From a virus, in IMG/VR virus record IMGVR_UViG_3300029309_000242, positions 1 to 28,554 of that record: a stretch of DNA of 28,554 nucleotides; one strand, 5' to 3'. The notes under the pieces are model-generated. The model was not told the origin of the DNA, did no database searches, and saw only the letters and a list, made by a program, of their open reading frames with translations. Below are positions 20,293 through 26,710 of the stretch, piece by piece. The stretch's first letter is position 1. The number at the start of each line of letters is the position of its first letter. Position numbers and translations under genes: made by a program.

Positions 20293-21831
20293 ATGCACAA
20301 ATCAGCAGAAGGCTTATATACCTCCTTTGAAGGGAAGCGGTATCAATACTTAGACCGCGCTCGTTCTTCAGCAAAACTTACACTACCATACGTCTGCCCA
20401 GACGAGGGCTTCGGAGCCCATAGCCGTCTGGATACCCCATTTCAAGGCGTTGGGGCAAGAGGAGTAAACAACCTCGCTTCTAAATTACTGTTGGCACTTC
20501 TACCTCCCAACGCCCCCTTCTTTCGCCTCGCAGTGGACGAATATGGACTACAACAAGAGGGCGCTCCACCAGAGTTAATCACTGACATTGAGAGCTCTCT
20601 ACAGAAGGTTGAAGAGTCCTTTATGGAAGAGGTCAGTAGAGGTACATACCGCACTGCACTACACGAAGCTTTGAAGCAACTTATCATTACTGGTAATGCT
20701 TTATTGTACGTACCTGACGAGGGTGGCGTACGTGTCTTTCACCTAGACCGTTTCTGTGTTGAGCGTGACCCAATGGGTAATGTTCTATATATCTGCACCA
20801 AAGAAACTCTAAGCTACATGAGCCTCTCTGAGGAGATGAAAGAAGTAGCTGGTGCAAATGAAGGTGGGGCTGAAGATGAAATCAATTTATATACTGCTGT
20901 CTGTCGTAAAGAAAAAGGATGGAAAGTATGGCAAGAAATCAATGGCAATGTAATACCTAAGTCTGAAGGTTTCTACGGGCTAGATAAAAACCCATACATA
21001 CCTCTAAGGTTTACACGTATAGATGGCGAAGACTACGGACGTGGTTACGTTGAGGAATACTTAGGTGACCTACAGTCCCTTGAAACTCTTACACAGGCTA
21101 TTGTCGAGGGTTCAGCCGCCGCCGCCAAGGTTCTATTCTTAGTTAACCCTAACGGTACAACCAGAGCTAAGACACTTGCTGAAAGTCCTAACGGAGCAAT
21201 CGCACAGGGTAATGCTCAGGATGTTACCACATTACAACTAAACAAATTTAATGACTTCCGAGTAGCTCAGGAGTCAATAAACACAATCAAAGACCGACTA
21301 GGTCACGCCTTCCTACTTACCAGTGGTACTGTACGCCAAGCTGAGCGTGTTACTGCTGAAGAAATACGTATGTTAGGAATGGAATTGGAAGCCGCTCTTG
21401 GTGGTTTGTATTCTCTTTTAAGCAGTGAAATGCAACTTCCGTTAGTTAATCGTCTAATGGAGGTAATGAATAAGAAGAACTCACTACCTAAAATTCCTAA
21501 AGATGTCGTTAAGCCCATCATCATCACTGGTGTTGAAGCTTTAGGACGTGGAAATGATTTACAGAAACTAGACCTCTTTCTCGCTGGAGCCGCCCAAGTG
21601 GTGGGGCCTGAAGCTATCGCTCAGTTCGTCAAGGTTTCAGAATACTTTAAACGGAGGGCAATCTCTCTCGGTATCAAAACCGATGGGTTGGTTAAGTCCG
21701 ACGAAGAAATGGCTATGGAAGCTCAGCAAGCGCAACAAATGCAAATGACTGAGAAGTTAGGCCCTGCTGGAATCAAGGCTCTGTCTGACAACGCCATAGC
21801 ACAACAACAACAACAACCAAGCGAGGTATAA
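20293..21831 (+). CDS. portal, head-tail connector protein (T7 gp8-like)
   Basis: The 512-residue protein (T7 gp8 has 536) begins with YTSFEGKRYQYLDRARSSAKLTLPYVCPDEG and NLASKLLLALLPPNAPFFRL, the standard N-terminal region of T7-like portals. The middle has ITGNALLYVPDEGGVRVFHLDRFCVERDP and DGEDYGRGYVEEYLGDLQSLETLTQAI; the clip/crown region follows with TSGTVRQAERVTAEEIRMLGMELEAALGGLYS. The C-terminus is Gln-rich (AIAQQQQQPSEV in short). It forms the dodecameric ring at one vertex through which the terminase packs DNA and to which the tail tubular proteins attach. The stop shares its A with the scaffold start. Confidence 0.93.
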   Translation: MHKSAEGLYTSFEGKRYQYLDRARSSAKLTLPYVCPDEGFGAHSRLDTPFQGVGARGVNNLASKLLLALLPPNAPFFRLAVDEYGLQQEGAPPELITDIESSLQKVEESFMEEVSRGTYRTALHEALKQLIITGNALLYVPDEGGVRVFHLDRFCVERDPMGNVLYICTKETLSYMSLSEEMKEVAGANEGGAEDEINLYTAVCRKEKGWKVWQEINGNVIPKSEGFYGLDKNPYIPLRFTRIDGEDYGRGYVEEYLGDLQSLETLTQAIVEGSAAAAKVLFLVNPNGTTRAKTLAESPNGAIAQGNAQDVTTLQLNKFNDFRVAQESINTIKDRLGHAFLLTSGTVRQAERVTAEEIRMLGMELEAALGGLYSLLSSEMQLPLVNRLMEVMNKKNSLPKIPKDVVKPIIITGVEALGRGNDLQKLDLFLAGAAQVVGPEAIAQFVKVSEYFKRRAISLGIKTDGLVKSDEEMAMEAQQAQQMQMTEKLGPAGIKALSDNAIAQQQQQPSEV

Positions 21832-22616
21832 TGGCTAACTACCAATCAGTAACAGTACAAGAACATACCGAGGAAGAAAATATCTCCCTCGAAAAGCAAG
21901 CGGCTATGCAAGATGAAGCGGCTGAGCAACGTAATCAATCCATAGAGTCTAACACCGAAGAGCCCCAAGAGGAAACTCAAGAGGAGCGCCCAGAGTGGTT
22001 AGATGAAAAGTTCGAGTCCCCAGAGGACTTGGCAAAAGCTTATAAGGAACTTCAAAAGAAACAATCACAAAAGGCTGAGAAAGAAGAACCAGCCGAAGAA
22101 AAAGAAGCTCCTACAACAAAGGCAACTTCAGCCGTAGAACTTGCTACAGAAGAGTTTGCTGAAAAAGGTGAGCTCAGTGACAAGACTTTTGTCGCTCTTG
22201 AAAAGGCAGGTATCCCCAGACATTTTGTTGAGGCGTACATGGCAGGACAAGAGAGCATCAGTACAGCACAAGCCTTAGACATACAGAACGAAGTAGGAGG
22301 CAACGCTAACTACAACGCTATGTCTGACTGGGCGGCTGAAAACCTATCAGATGGTGATGTTGACGCATTCAACAGTATTGTTGAAAATGGCTCTGTCGAA
22401 CAGGCTAAGATGGCTGTTAAAGGACTTTACTCTCAATATATCTCTGCTGGTGGTCAGCCCCCTGAGTTATCTCAAGGTGGCACTAGCGGTTCCTCTGTTA
22501 AACCTTTTGGTTCTGCGGCTCAGGTTACTGAAGCTATGCGTGACCCAAGGTACAGCAACGACCCAGCGTTTCGTGCAAACGTAGAACAACGTTTAGCGGT
22601 ATCTAACGTCCTTTAA
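21831..22616 (+). CDS. capsid assembly (scaffolding) protein (T7 gp9-like)
   Basis: The 261-residue protein has a very acidic, Glu/Gln-rich N-terminal half (EEPQEETQEERPEWLDEKFESPEDLAKAYKEL in parts; the 'PEWLxxKFxSxEDLAKAYxEL' motif is a signature of T7-like scaffolds) and a helical C-terminal half (LSDKTFVALEKAGIPRHFVEAYMAGQ), ending with RDPRYSNDPAFRANVEQRLAVS, which should bind the capsid. It guides assembly of the prohead and then leaves. It is placed between portal and the capsid-side genes, as in T7, though a lysis block and several small genes intervene before the capsid here. Confidence 0.92.
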   Translation: MANYQSVTVQEHTEEENISLEKQAAMQDEAAEQRNQSIESNTEEPQEETQEERPEWLDEKFESPEDLAKAYKELQKKQSQKAEKEEPAEEKEAPTTKATSAVELATEEFAEKGELSDKTFVALEKAGIPRHFVEAYMAGQESISTAQALDIQNEVGGNANYNAMSDWAAENLSDGDVDAFNSIVENGSVEQAKMAVKGLYSQYISAGGQPPELSQGGTSGSSVKPFGSAAQVTEAMRDPRYSNDPAFRANVEQRLAVSNVL

Positions 22617-22619
22617 ATT

Positions 22620-23027
22620 ATGTCTATAGAATTAATGTCCATGCTCGGAGGCGGTATTACTGGCTTCCTGATGCGTCTCATATCGTCTCAAGCCGAGGCT
22701 CAAGGTAGAGCCTTAGATGCTATGCTCCAGAAACAGGAGATGGCTGACAAGTCTGCTGAAGCCGCCGCAGGTCGTGGAGGTGTATGGGTCAGACGTGTAA
22801 TCGCAGTGAGCATCTTGTTTGCTGTTATTGTCGCTCCTTTTATCTTGTCTTTCTTCCAAGTGCCTATTGCTTTGGAGAGTAGCCCAAGTGGAGGAATCCT
22901 TTCTTTAATCTTTGGTCAAAATAATGAATACATTAATGTCGATGGTTTCGTCCTTCTTCCAGAAGTACGCCAAGGTATGCTTGCTCTCCTTAGCTTTTAT
23001 TTTGGTAGTTCCATGGTCAAACGCTAA
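22620..23027 (+). CDS. holin-like protein with two to three transmembrane segments
   Basis: The 135-residue protein has a short hydrophobic N-terminal stretch (LGGGITGFLMRLI, 9-21), an amphipathic basic middle, and two clear membrane segments at about 58-79 (RRVIAVSILFAVIVAPFILSFF) and 116-132 (RQGMLALLSFYFGSSMV). This layout, and the order before an endolysin, fit the '3TM holin' family of marine phages and gene transfer agents. It would permeabilise the inner membrane at lysis. The endolysin gene starts inside it in another frame. It follows the scaffold gene by 3 nt with no Shine-Dalgarno sequence. Confidence 0.68.
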   Translation: MSIELMSMLGGGITGFLMRLISSQAEAQGRALDAMLQKQEMADKSAEAAAGRGGVWVRRVIAVSILFAVIVAPFILSFFQVPIALESSPSGGILSLIFGQNNEYINVDGFVLLPEVRQGMLALLSFYFGSSMVKR

Positions 23028-23520
23028 TATTTCAAAACAAATATCTTTACATGAGTTCGTTTCTCTTATCCCTCTATGGGAAGTTCCGCACGACAGTCCG
23101 CCAACTATTGTTGGAGACGAAGGACGTGCTTATGGGTTGTTTCAAATCCATAAAATTATGGTGGAAGACTACAACCGTATCACTGGTGGCAAAGCTTCGC
23201 ACAGCGTTGCGTTCGACCCGTACTTTAGTTATGTCATTGCTTACAAAGTGCTGGAACACTATTCGAACCATATTAGAGAACGCGGGGAACGTGTAACCAT
23301 AACTCACCTACTGTTCATCTGGAATGGTGGAGGTGGAGCTTGGAAAAGAGTTCACAATCCTAAAGATGACAAAAAGCAAAACAATTTAATCAAGTACACA
23401 AAACGTGCTTTACCCATCATAAATAATTATATTAATGGCAAAGAGAAAAGGCGTCAGCCTCCGAAAGGAACACAAGTCAAAGACTGGAGGGCTTTCCAAG
23501 AAAGGGAGAGAATACTATAA
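22924..23520 (+). CDS. exported endolysin, lytic-transglycosylase/lysozyme-like
   Basis: The protein is 198 residues from ATG 22924; a TTG at 22912 and ATGs at 22936 and 22942 are alternatives. An N-terminal basic and hydrophobic segment (KYAKVCLLSLAFILVVPWSNA) looks like a Sec signal peptide with a possible cleavage after SNA, or a signal-arrest-release anchor. The enzyme domain reads WEVPHDSPPTIVGDEGRAYGLFQIHK (probable catalytic Glu in WEV), MVEDYNRITGG, AFDPYFSYVIAYKVLEHY and FIWNGGGGAWKR, matching phage SLT/lysozyme-type endolysins (I-E...GD.G.A.G..QI...D.N). It should cleave peptidoglycan in the periplasm. Its first 104 nt overlap the holin gene and its last 86 nt overlap the next gene, both in other frames. 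Confidence 0.75.
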   Translation: MNTLMSMVSSFFQKYAKVCLLSLAFILVVPWSNANISKQISLHEFVSLIPLWEVPHDSPPTIVGDEGRAYGLFQIHKIMVEDYNRITGGKASHSVAFDPYFSYVIAYKVLEHYSNHIRERGERVTITHLLFIWNGGGGAWKRVHNPKDDKKQNNLIKYTKRALPIINNYINGKEKRRQPPKGTQVKDWRAFQERERIL

Positions 23521-23677
23521 TCGTAAGACTGGTTCCAACCTCAAAGCCCCACAGCCCCAAGGCGGTGCAAGGAAACGTTCCTTCTGTGCTCGTATGAGTG
23601 GCGTGAAGGGGCCTATGAAGGACTCAAAAGGTAGACCCACTCGTAAAGCTCTCGCTCTCCGTAAATGGAAATGCTGA
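23435..23677 (+). CDS. small Lys/Arg-rich protein of a conserved phage family (DUF6321-like)
   Basis: The 80-residue protein reads MAKRKGVSLRKEHKSKTGGLSKKGREYYNRKTGS in its first half, then APQPQGGARKRSFCARMSGVKGPMKDSKGRPTRKALALRKWKC. This set (GLSxKGRxxYNRxTGSxLKAPQP, KSFCARMSG, GKPTRKALALRKWKC) recurs in many marine and freshwater phages as a short basic protein of unknown role near structural genes. High charge and conserved Cys suggest DNA binding or association with packaged DNA. Its start lies 86 nt inside the endolysin gene in another frame. It is the first of five small basic genes before the capsid gene. Confidence 0.75.
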   Translation: MAKRKGVSLRKEHKSKTGGLSKKGREYYNRKTGSNLKAPQPQGGARKRSFCARMSGVKGPMKDSKGRPTRKALALRKWKC

Positions 23678-23680
23678 CCT

Positions 23681-23770
23681 ATGAAAAACTGTGGATGTGA
23701 AAAATGCTCTATGAAACGTAAAAACCTAAAAATAACTAAGGGTAAAAAGAAGAAACCCTACAAATACTAA
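23681..23770 (+). CDS. 29-residue Cys/Lys-rich mini-protein
   Basis: The peptide reads MKNCGCEKCSMKRKN, then LKITKGKKKKPYKY. Three Cys in a C-x-C-x2-C pattern followed by a strongly basic tail suggest metal or nucleic acid binding. It starts 3 nt after the previous stop, and its own stop shares an A with the next ATG (TAATG). Very small, but the tight packing with four other basic genes supports it. Confidence 0.5.
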   Translation: MKNCGCEKCSMKRKNLKITKGKKKKPYKY

Positions 23771-23913
23771 TGAACGCTAGGCAAAAACTAACGCTTAAAA
23801 AGCACAGCAAGCATCATTCAAAAAAGCACATGAAGCTTATGGAAGATGAAATGCGAAAGGGTAAAACCTTTACTCAAGCTCACAAGCTAGCACTAAAACA
23901 AGTCGGAAAATAA
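23770..23913 (+). CDS. 47-residue His/Lys-rich mini-protein
   Basis: The protein starts MNARQKLTLKKHSKHHSKKHMKLM and continues EDEMRKGKTFTQAHKLALKQVGK. The pattern 'LTxxQxxxLxxHSxHHSxKHMxxM...MxxGxSFxxAHxxAxxxVG' is a recurring short phage family; function unknown. It is linked to both neighbours by TAATG stop-start overlaps. The His/Lys clusters suggest nucleic acid binding. Confidence 0.6.
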   Translation: MNARQKLTLKKHSKHHSKKHMKLMEDEMRKGKTFTQAHKLALKQVGK

Positions 23914-24065
23914 TGGCTAAGATATGTCCTAAAGGTATTGCTTGGGCAAAGCGTACCTTCGATAAATACCCCTCTGCATATGCAAACATGGCGGCAAGCA
24001 AGTACTGCAAAGACCCCAAGTATGGCAAAAGCAAGCGTAAGAAACTCTCAATAAAGAAGAAGTAA
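23913..24065 (+). CDS. 50-residue Lys-rich mini-protein
   Basis: The protein starts MAKICPKGIAWAKRTFDKYPSAYANMAASK and ends YCKDPKYGKSKRKKLSIKKK. The opening 'CPKGxAxAKRTFxxYPSAYANxxAxKxCK' recurs in small phage proteins of this cluster. Two Cys and a Lys-rich C-terminus are the notable features. TAATG overlaps join it to the genes on both sides. Confidence 0.6.
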   Translation: MAKICPKGIAWAKRTFDKYPSAYANMAASKYCKDPKYGKSKRKKLSIKKK

Positions 24066-24319
24066 TGGGTGAGCTTGCAAGATGGAGAGCGCAAAACTGG
24101 GTACGCATCGGAACAGATGGAAAGATTAAAGGCCCTTGCGGAACTTCTAAAAACAAAAAGAATCCAGACCGTTGCCTTCCGATGTCAAAAGCTAAGAGCT
24201 TATCGCAATCACAGCGAGCGACAACTGCTAAGAAAAAGAAAAGAGCAGGCTCCAAAGGAAAACAATTTGTAAGTAATACTAAGGCGGCAAGAGTGTCGCT
24301 TCGTATAAAGAGGAAATAA
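24065..24319 (+). CDS. 84-residue basic protein (DUF5872-like)
   Basis: The protein starts MGELARWRAQNWVRIGTDGKIKGPCGTSKNKKNPDRCLPMSKA in its N-terminal half, then SLSQSQRATTAKKKKRAGSKGKQFVSNTKAARVSLRIKRK. The 'W(V/L)RI..DGKI.GPCGT...KN..RCLP..KA..L' part with two conserved Cys matches a family of small basic phage proteins close to DUF5872. The second half is highly Lys/Arg rich. It ends the chain of stop-start coupled basic genes; a 120-nt leader to the capsid gene follows. Role unknown; association with virion DNA is a reasonable guess. Confidence 0.65.
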   Translation: MGELARWRAQNWVRIGTDGKIKGPCGTSKNKKNPDRCLPMSKAKSLSQSQRATTAKKKKRAGSKGKQFVSNTKAARVSLRIKRK

Positions 24320-24320
24320 C

Positions 24321-24336
24321 TTTCGTCCCTAAAGCT
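24321..24336 (+). promoter_or_regulatory. weak candidate phage promoter upstream of the capsid gene
   Basis: TTTCGTCCCTAAAGCTAG shares the CNCTAAAGNT core with the two sites at 3415-3460 (11 of 14 bases match the second one). Its place before the capsid gene parallels the strongest T7 promoter (phi10). The match is imperfect and similar CCTAAAG strings occur inside genes. Confidence 0.3.
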
Positions 24337-24346
24337 AGTAGTAGCG

Positions 24347-24373
24347 TAAGGCCCTCCGAGGAGGATAACCTTA
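24347..24373 (+). promoter_or_regulatory. hairpin in the capsid mRNA leader
   Basis: TAAGG (24347-24351) pairs with CCTTA (24369-24373), and inside them CCTCC (24353-24357) pairs with GGAGG (24360-24364). There is no T-run, so it is not a standard terminator. It may be an RNA-processing or stability element. The GGAGG it hides is a ribosome-site-like sequence, but it is 75 nt from the capsid ATG. Confidence 0.45.
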
Positions 24374-24439
24374 GACAAGCAAACCCTGCCTACGGACACC
24401 TAAACCCAAAACAATAATCCCAAATAAGGAATAAATAAC

Positions 24440-25462
24440 ATGGCAAATGGCAATACAAGTCCCTCACGTTTAGGGCAAGTAAACGCTACAGGTGATGTGA
24501 ATGCGTTGTTCCTGAAGGTGTTCTCTGGTGAAATCTTAACTACATTTGAAGAAACAAATGTCATGAAAGATTTGCACATGGTTCGCACTATTCAGAATGG
24601 CAAATCTGCACAGTTCCCTGTAACAGGAATAGCTTCAGCTAAGTATCACACTGCTGGCGAGAATATCGCTGACGGAGATAATAGCTATCTATCCTCAATC
24701 AAACACGCTGAGCGCATCATCTCTATTGACGATGTACTCATCTCCTCAACGTTCATCGCAAACATCGACGAACTGAAGAACCACTACGATGTCCGTAGCA
24801 TCTACGCTAAGGAACTCGGTAAGGCTCTCGCAAAACGTTTCGACATAGCTACTATGAAGACTCTTGCGGCCGCCGCTCGTGGTACTTCACCAATCGGTGG
24901 AGACGACGGTACTATACTTGGTTCCTCATCTTCGTTGTTCGCTGGTGCTAACGCAACTGCGCCTGAGCTCATAGATGCTCTTTATGGCATCGCTGAGGCT
25001 CTTGACGGTAAGGATGTAGGCGACGAAGGTCGCTTCGCTATCCTTAGTCCTGCTGACTACTACACCCTCATAACAAGCGATAACAGTGCTATCTCATTAG
25101 CATCTAATCGTGATGTTGGTGGTACTGGTAACATCGCAAGTGGTACAATCGGTCAAGTAGCTGGTATCAATCTTGTAAAGAGCAACCACCTTGCTTCCAT
25201 TACGGTCGCTGAGGCTTCTCAAGACCAAGATGACGATGGAGTAAACAATGACGTATTCGGTGCTAATGGTACTGGATATAACGGTGACCTTTCTTCTACT
25301 CGCATACTTGCAGGTACTAAGGAAGCAATCGGTACAGTCAAGCTCCTCGACCTCGCTACAGAGTCCGAGTACCAAATCGAACGTCAGGGTACACTCTTCG
25401 TCGCTAAGTACGCAATGGGACACGGAGTCCTGCGTCCTGAGTGCGCCGTAGAAGTACGCTAA
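24440..25462 (+). CDS. major capsid protein (T7 gp10-like)
   Basis: The 340-residue protein (T7 gp10A has 345) begins MANGNTSPSRLGQVNATGDVNALFLKVFSGEILTTFEETNV in its N-terminal arm, typical of T7-like capsids, followed by RTIQNGKSAQFPVTGIASAKYHTAGENI and ISIDDVLISSTFIANIDELKNHYDVRSIYAKELGKALAKRFD, the E-loop and spine of the HK97 fold. The C-terminal part has GRFAILSPADYYTLI and a Gly/Asp-rich insertion (SQDQDDDGVNNDVFGANGTGYNG), which may be surface-exposed. It ends GHGVLRPECAVEVR. An AAGGA ribosome site lies about 10 nt upstream, and a strong terminator follows. No slippage site for a longer form (as in T7 gp10B) was noticed. Confidence 0.95.
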   Translation: MANGNTSPSRLGQVNATGDVNALFLKVFSGEILTTFEETNVMKDLHMVRTIQNGKSAQFPVTGIASAKYHTAGENIADGDNSYLSSIKHAERIISIDDVLISSTFIANIDELKNHYDVRSIYAKELGKALAKRFDIATMKTLAAAARGTSPIGGDDGTILGSSSSLFAGANATAPELIDALYGIAEALDGKDVGDEGRFAILSPADYYTLITSDNSAISLASNRDVGGTGNIASGTIGQVAGINLVKSNHLASITVAEASQDQDDDGVNNDVFGANGTGYNGDLSSTRILAGTKEAIGTVKLLDLATESEYQIERQGTLFVAKYAMGHGVLRPECAVEVR

Positions 25463-25470
25463 TCTCAACG

Positions 25471-25505
25471 GAGACCCCCTTGGAAAACCCTTGGGGGTCT
25501 CTTTT
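25471..25505 (+). terminator. Rho-independent terminator after the capsid gene
   Basis: GAGACCCCC (25471-25479) pairs perfectly with GGGGGTCTC (25493-25501), a 9-bp stem, followed by TTTT. Its place matches T-phi, the T7 terminator after gene 10, which lowers expression of the tail genes that follow. Confidence 0.9.
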
Positions 25506-25526
25506 AAATTTTAACCCCAATGATTT

Positions 25527-26708
25527 ATGGCTATTAAAGATGATATGGAAGACGTCCAAGAGGCGGTCATCAACGAATTGATTACAGAGAATGGTATCAC
25601 CAATACTCTTGCAGATGGACAAGTTACGGAGACTAAAATCCTTAACAGTGCAGTCACTACACCTAAGATAGCCAACGGAGCAGTCACAGCCGCGAAGCTC
25701 GGAAGCGATGTGAGCTTAACTTTAGCTGATGGCGATGTAACCACAGCAAAGATAAACAATGGAGCAGTAACCACCAATAAACTTGCTGTTGGCGCAGTAA
25801 CTGCCTCTAAAATAGGAGCAGGTGAAGTAGGCACTTTAGCCGTTGCGGATGATGCTGTAACCCCTGCTAAACTTTCTCAAGCGTACCTAGAGTCAACTGG
25901 AGGGACTGTTAGCGGTAACTTGCTTGTGGGTAAGACTACTACATCTTTTAGTACGGCAGGGTCAAGATTAAAGCCTGATGGTGGTGGGCAGTTTGTTGTC
26001 TCTGGTGGTACGTGTGTCGAGATGAATCGACTTAGCTTAGATGGCACTATAATGTTGTTTCAAAAAGACGGCTCCACGGTGGGGAGTATTAGTTCTTCAC
26101 CAAATAGTTTTTCTATTGCGTCAAACAAAAATGAAATGACTTTTACAGTACCCACTTCATCACAATTTATTGGTAGTGGTATAGGACTAAGCCCATTTTC
26201 TGGAGACGATGGTGAGCTTGATATAGGAAGGGGTAATGCCAAATATGACGACATCCACGCCGTCAACGGAACTATCCAAACTTCTGACGAAAACGAAAAG
26301 CAAGACATCGAAGACCTCTCCGAAGCAGAACAGCGTGTTGCTGTAGCTTGTAAAGGACTACTTCGTAAGTTTCGCTGGAAGTCTGCTGTCGAAGAAAAGG
26401 GCGAAGAAGCCCGTATACACTTTGGAATTATCGCACAAGACCTACAAGCCGCCTTTGAAGCTGAAGGTCTGGACGCAGGGCGTTACGCGATGTTCATCTC
26501 ATCCACTTGGTGGGAAAAAGAACGTGTTGTACCTGCTGTCGAAGAAGAAACCGACGAGGAAGGTAACATTACTACTGAAGCCCAAGAGTCTTACACAACA
26601 GTAGACACTTGGGACACTGAAGAAGAAGCCGACGAGGGAGCTACAGCTAAGACCCGTCTCGGTGTTCGTTATTCTGAACTCTTAGCCTTTATTATCTCAG
26701 CTATTTAA
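25527..26708 (+). CDS. tail fibre or spike with C-terminal S74 self-cleaving chaperone
   Basis: The 393-residue protein has a short N-terminal region (1-25), then seven or more repeats of the form GAVTxxKI/L (about 30-118, e.g. NGAVTAAKL, VGAVTASKI), which are usual in trimeric beta fibres. A beta-rich tip follows (125-250). From 253 the sequence SDENEKQDI starts an intramolecular chaperone (peptidase S74) domain; Ser253 and Lys258 have the spacing of the Ser-Lys catalytic pair, and cleavage would be just before Ser253. The chaperone (RKFRWKSAVEE, HFGIIAQDLQAAFEAEGLD) ends LGVRYSELLAFIISAI. It helps trimer folding, then cleaves itself off. The gene lies between the capsid terminator and tail tubular protein A, not next to the internal virion proteins as in T7. 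Confidence 0.85.
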   Translation: MAIKDDMEDVQEAVINELITENGITNTLADGQVTETKILNSAVTTPKIANGAVTAAKLGSDVSLTLADGDVTTAKINNGAVTTNKLAVGAVTASKIGAGEVGTLAVADDAVTPAKLSQAYLESTGGTVSGNLLVGKTTTSFSTAGSRLKPDGGGQFVVSGGTCVEMNRLSLDGTIMLFQKDGSTVGSISSSPNSFSIASNKNEMTFTVPTSSQFIGSGIGLSPFSGDDGELDIGRGNAKYDDIHAVNGTIQTSDENEKQDIEDLSEAEQRVAVACKGLLRKFRWKSAVEEKGEEARIHFGIIAQDLQAAFEAEGLDAGRYAMFISSTWWEKERVVPAVEEETDEEGNITTEAQESYTTVDTWDTEEEADEGATAKTRLGVRYSELLAFIISAI

Positions 26709-26710
26709 AA

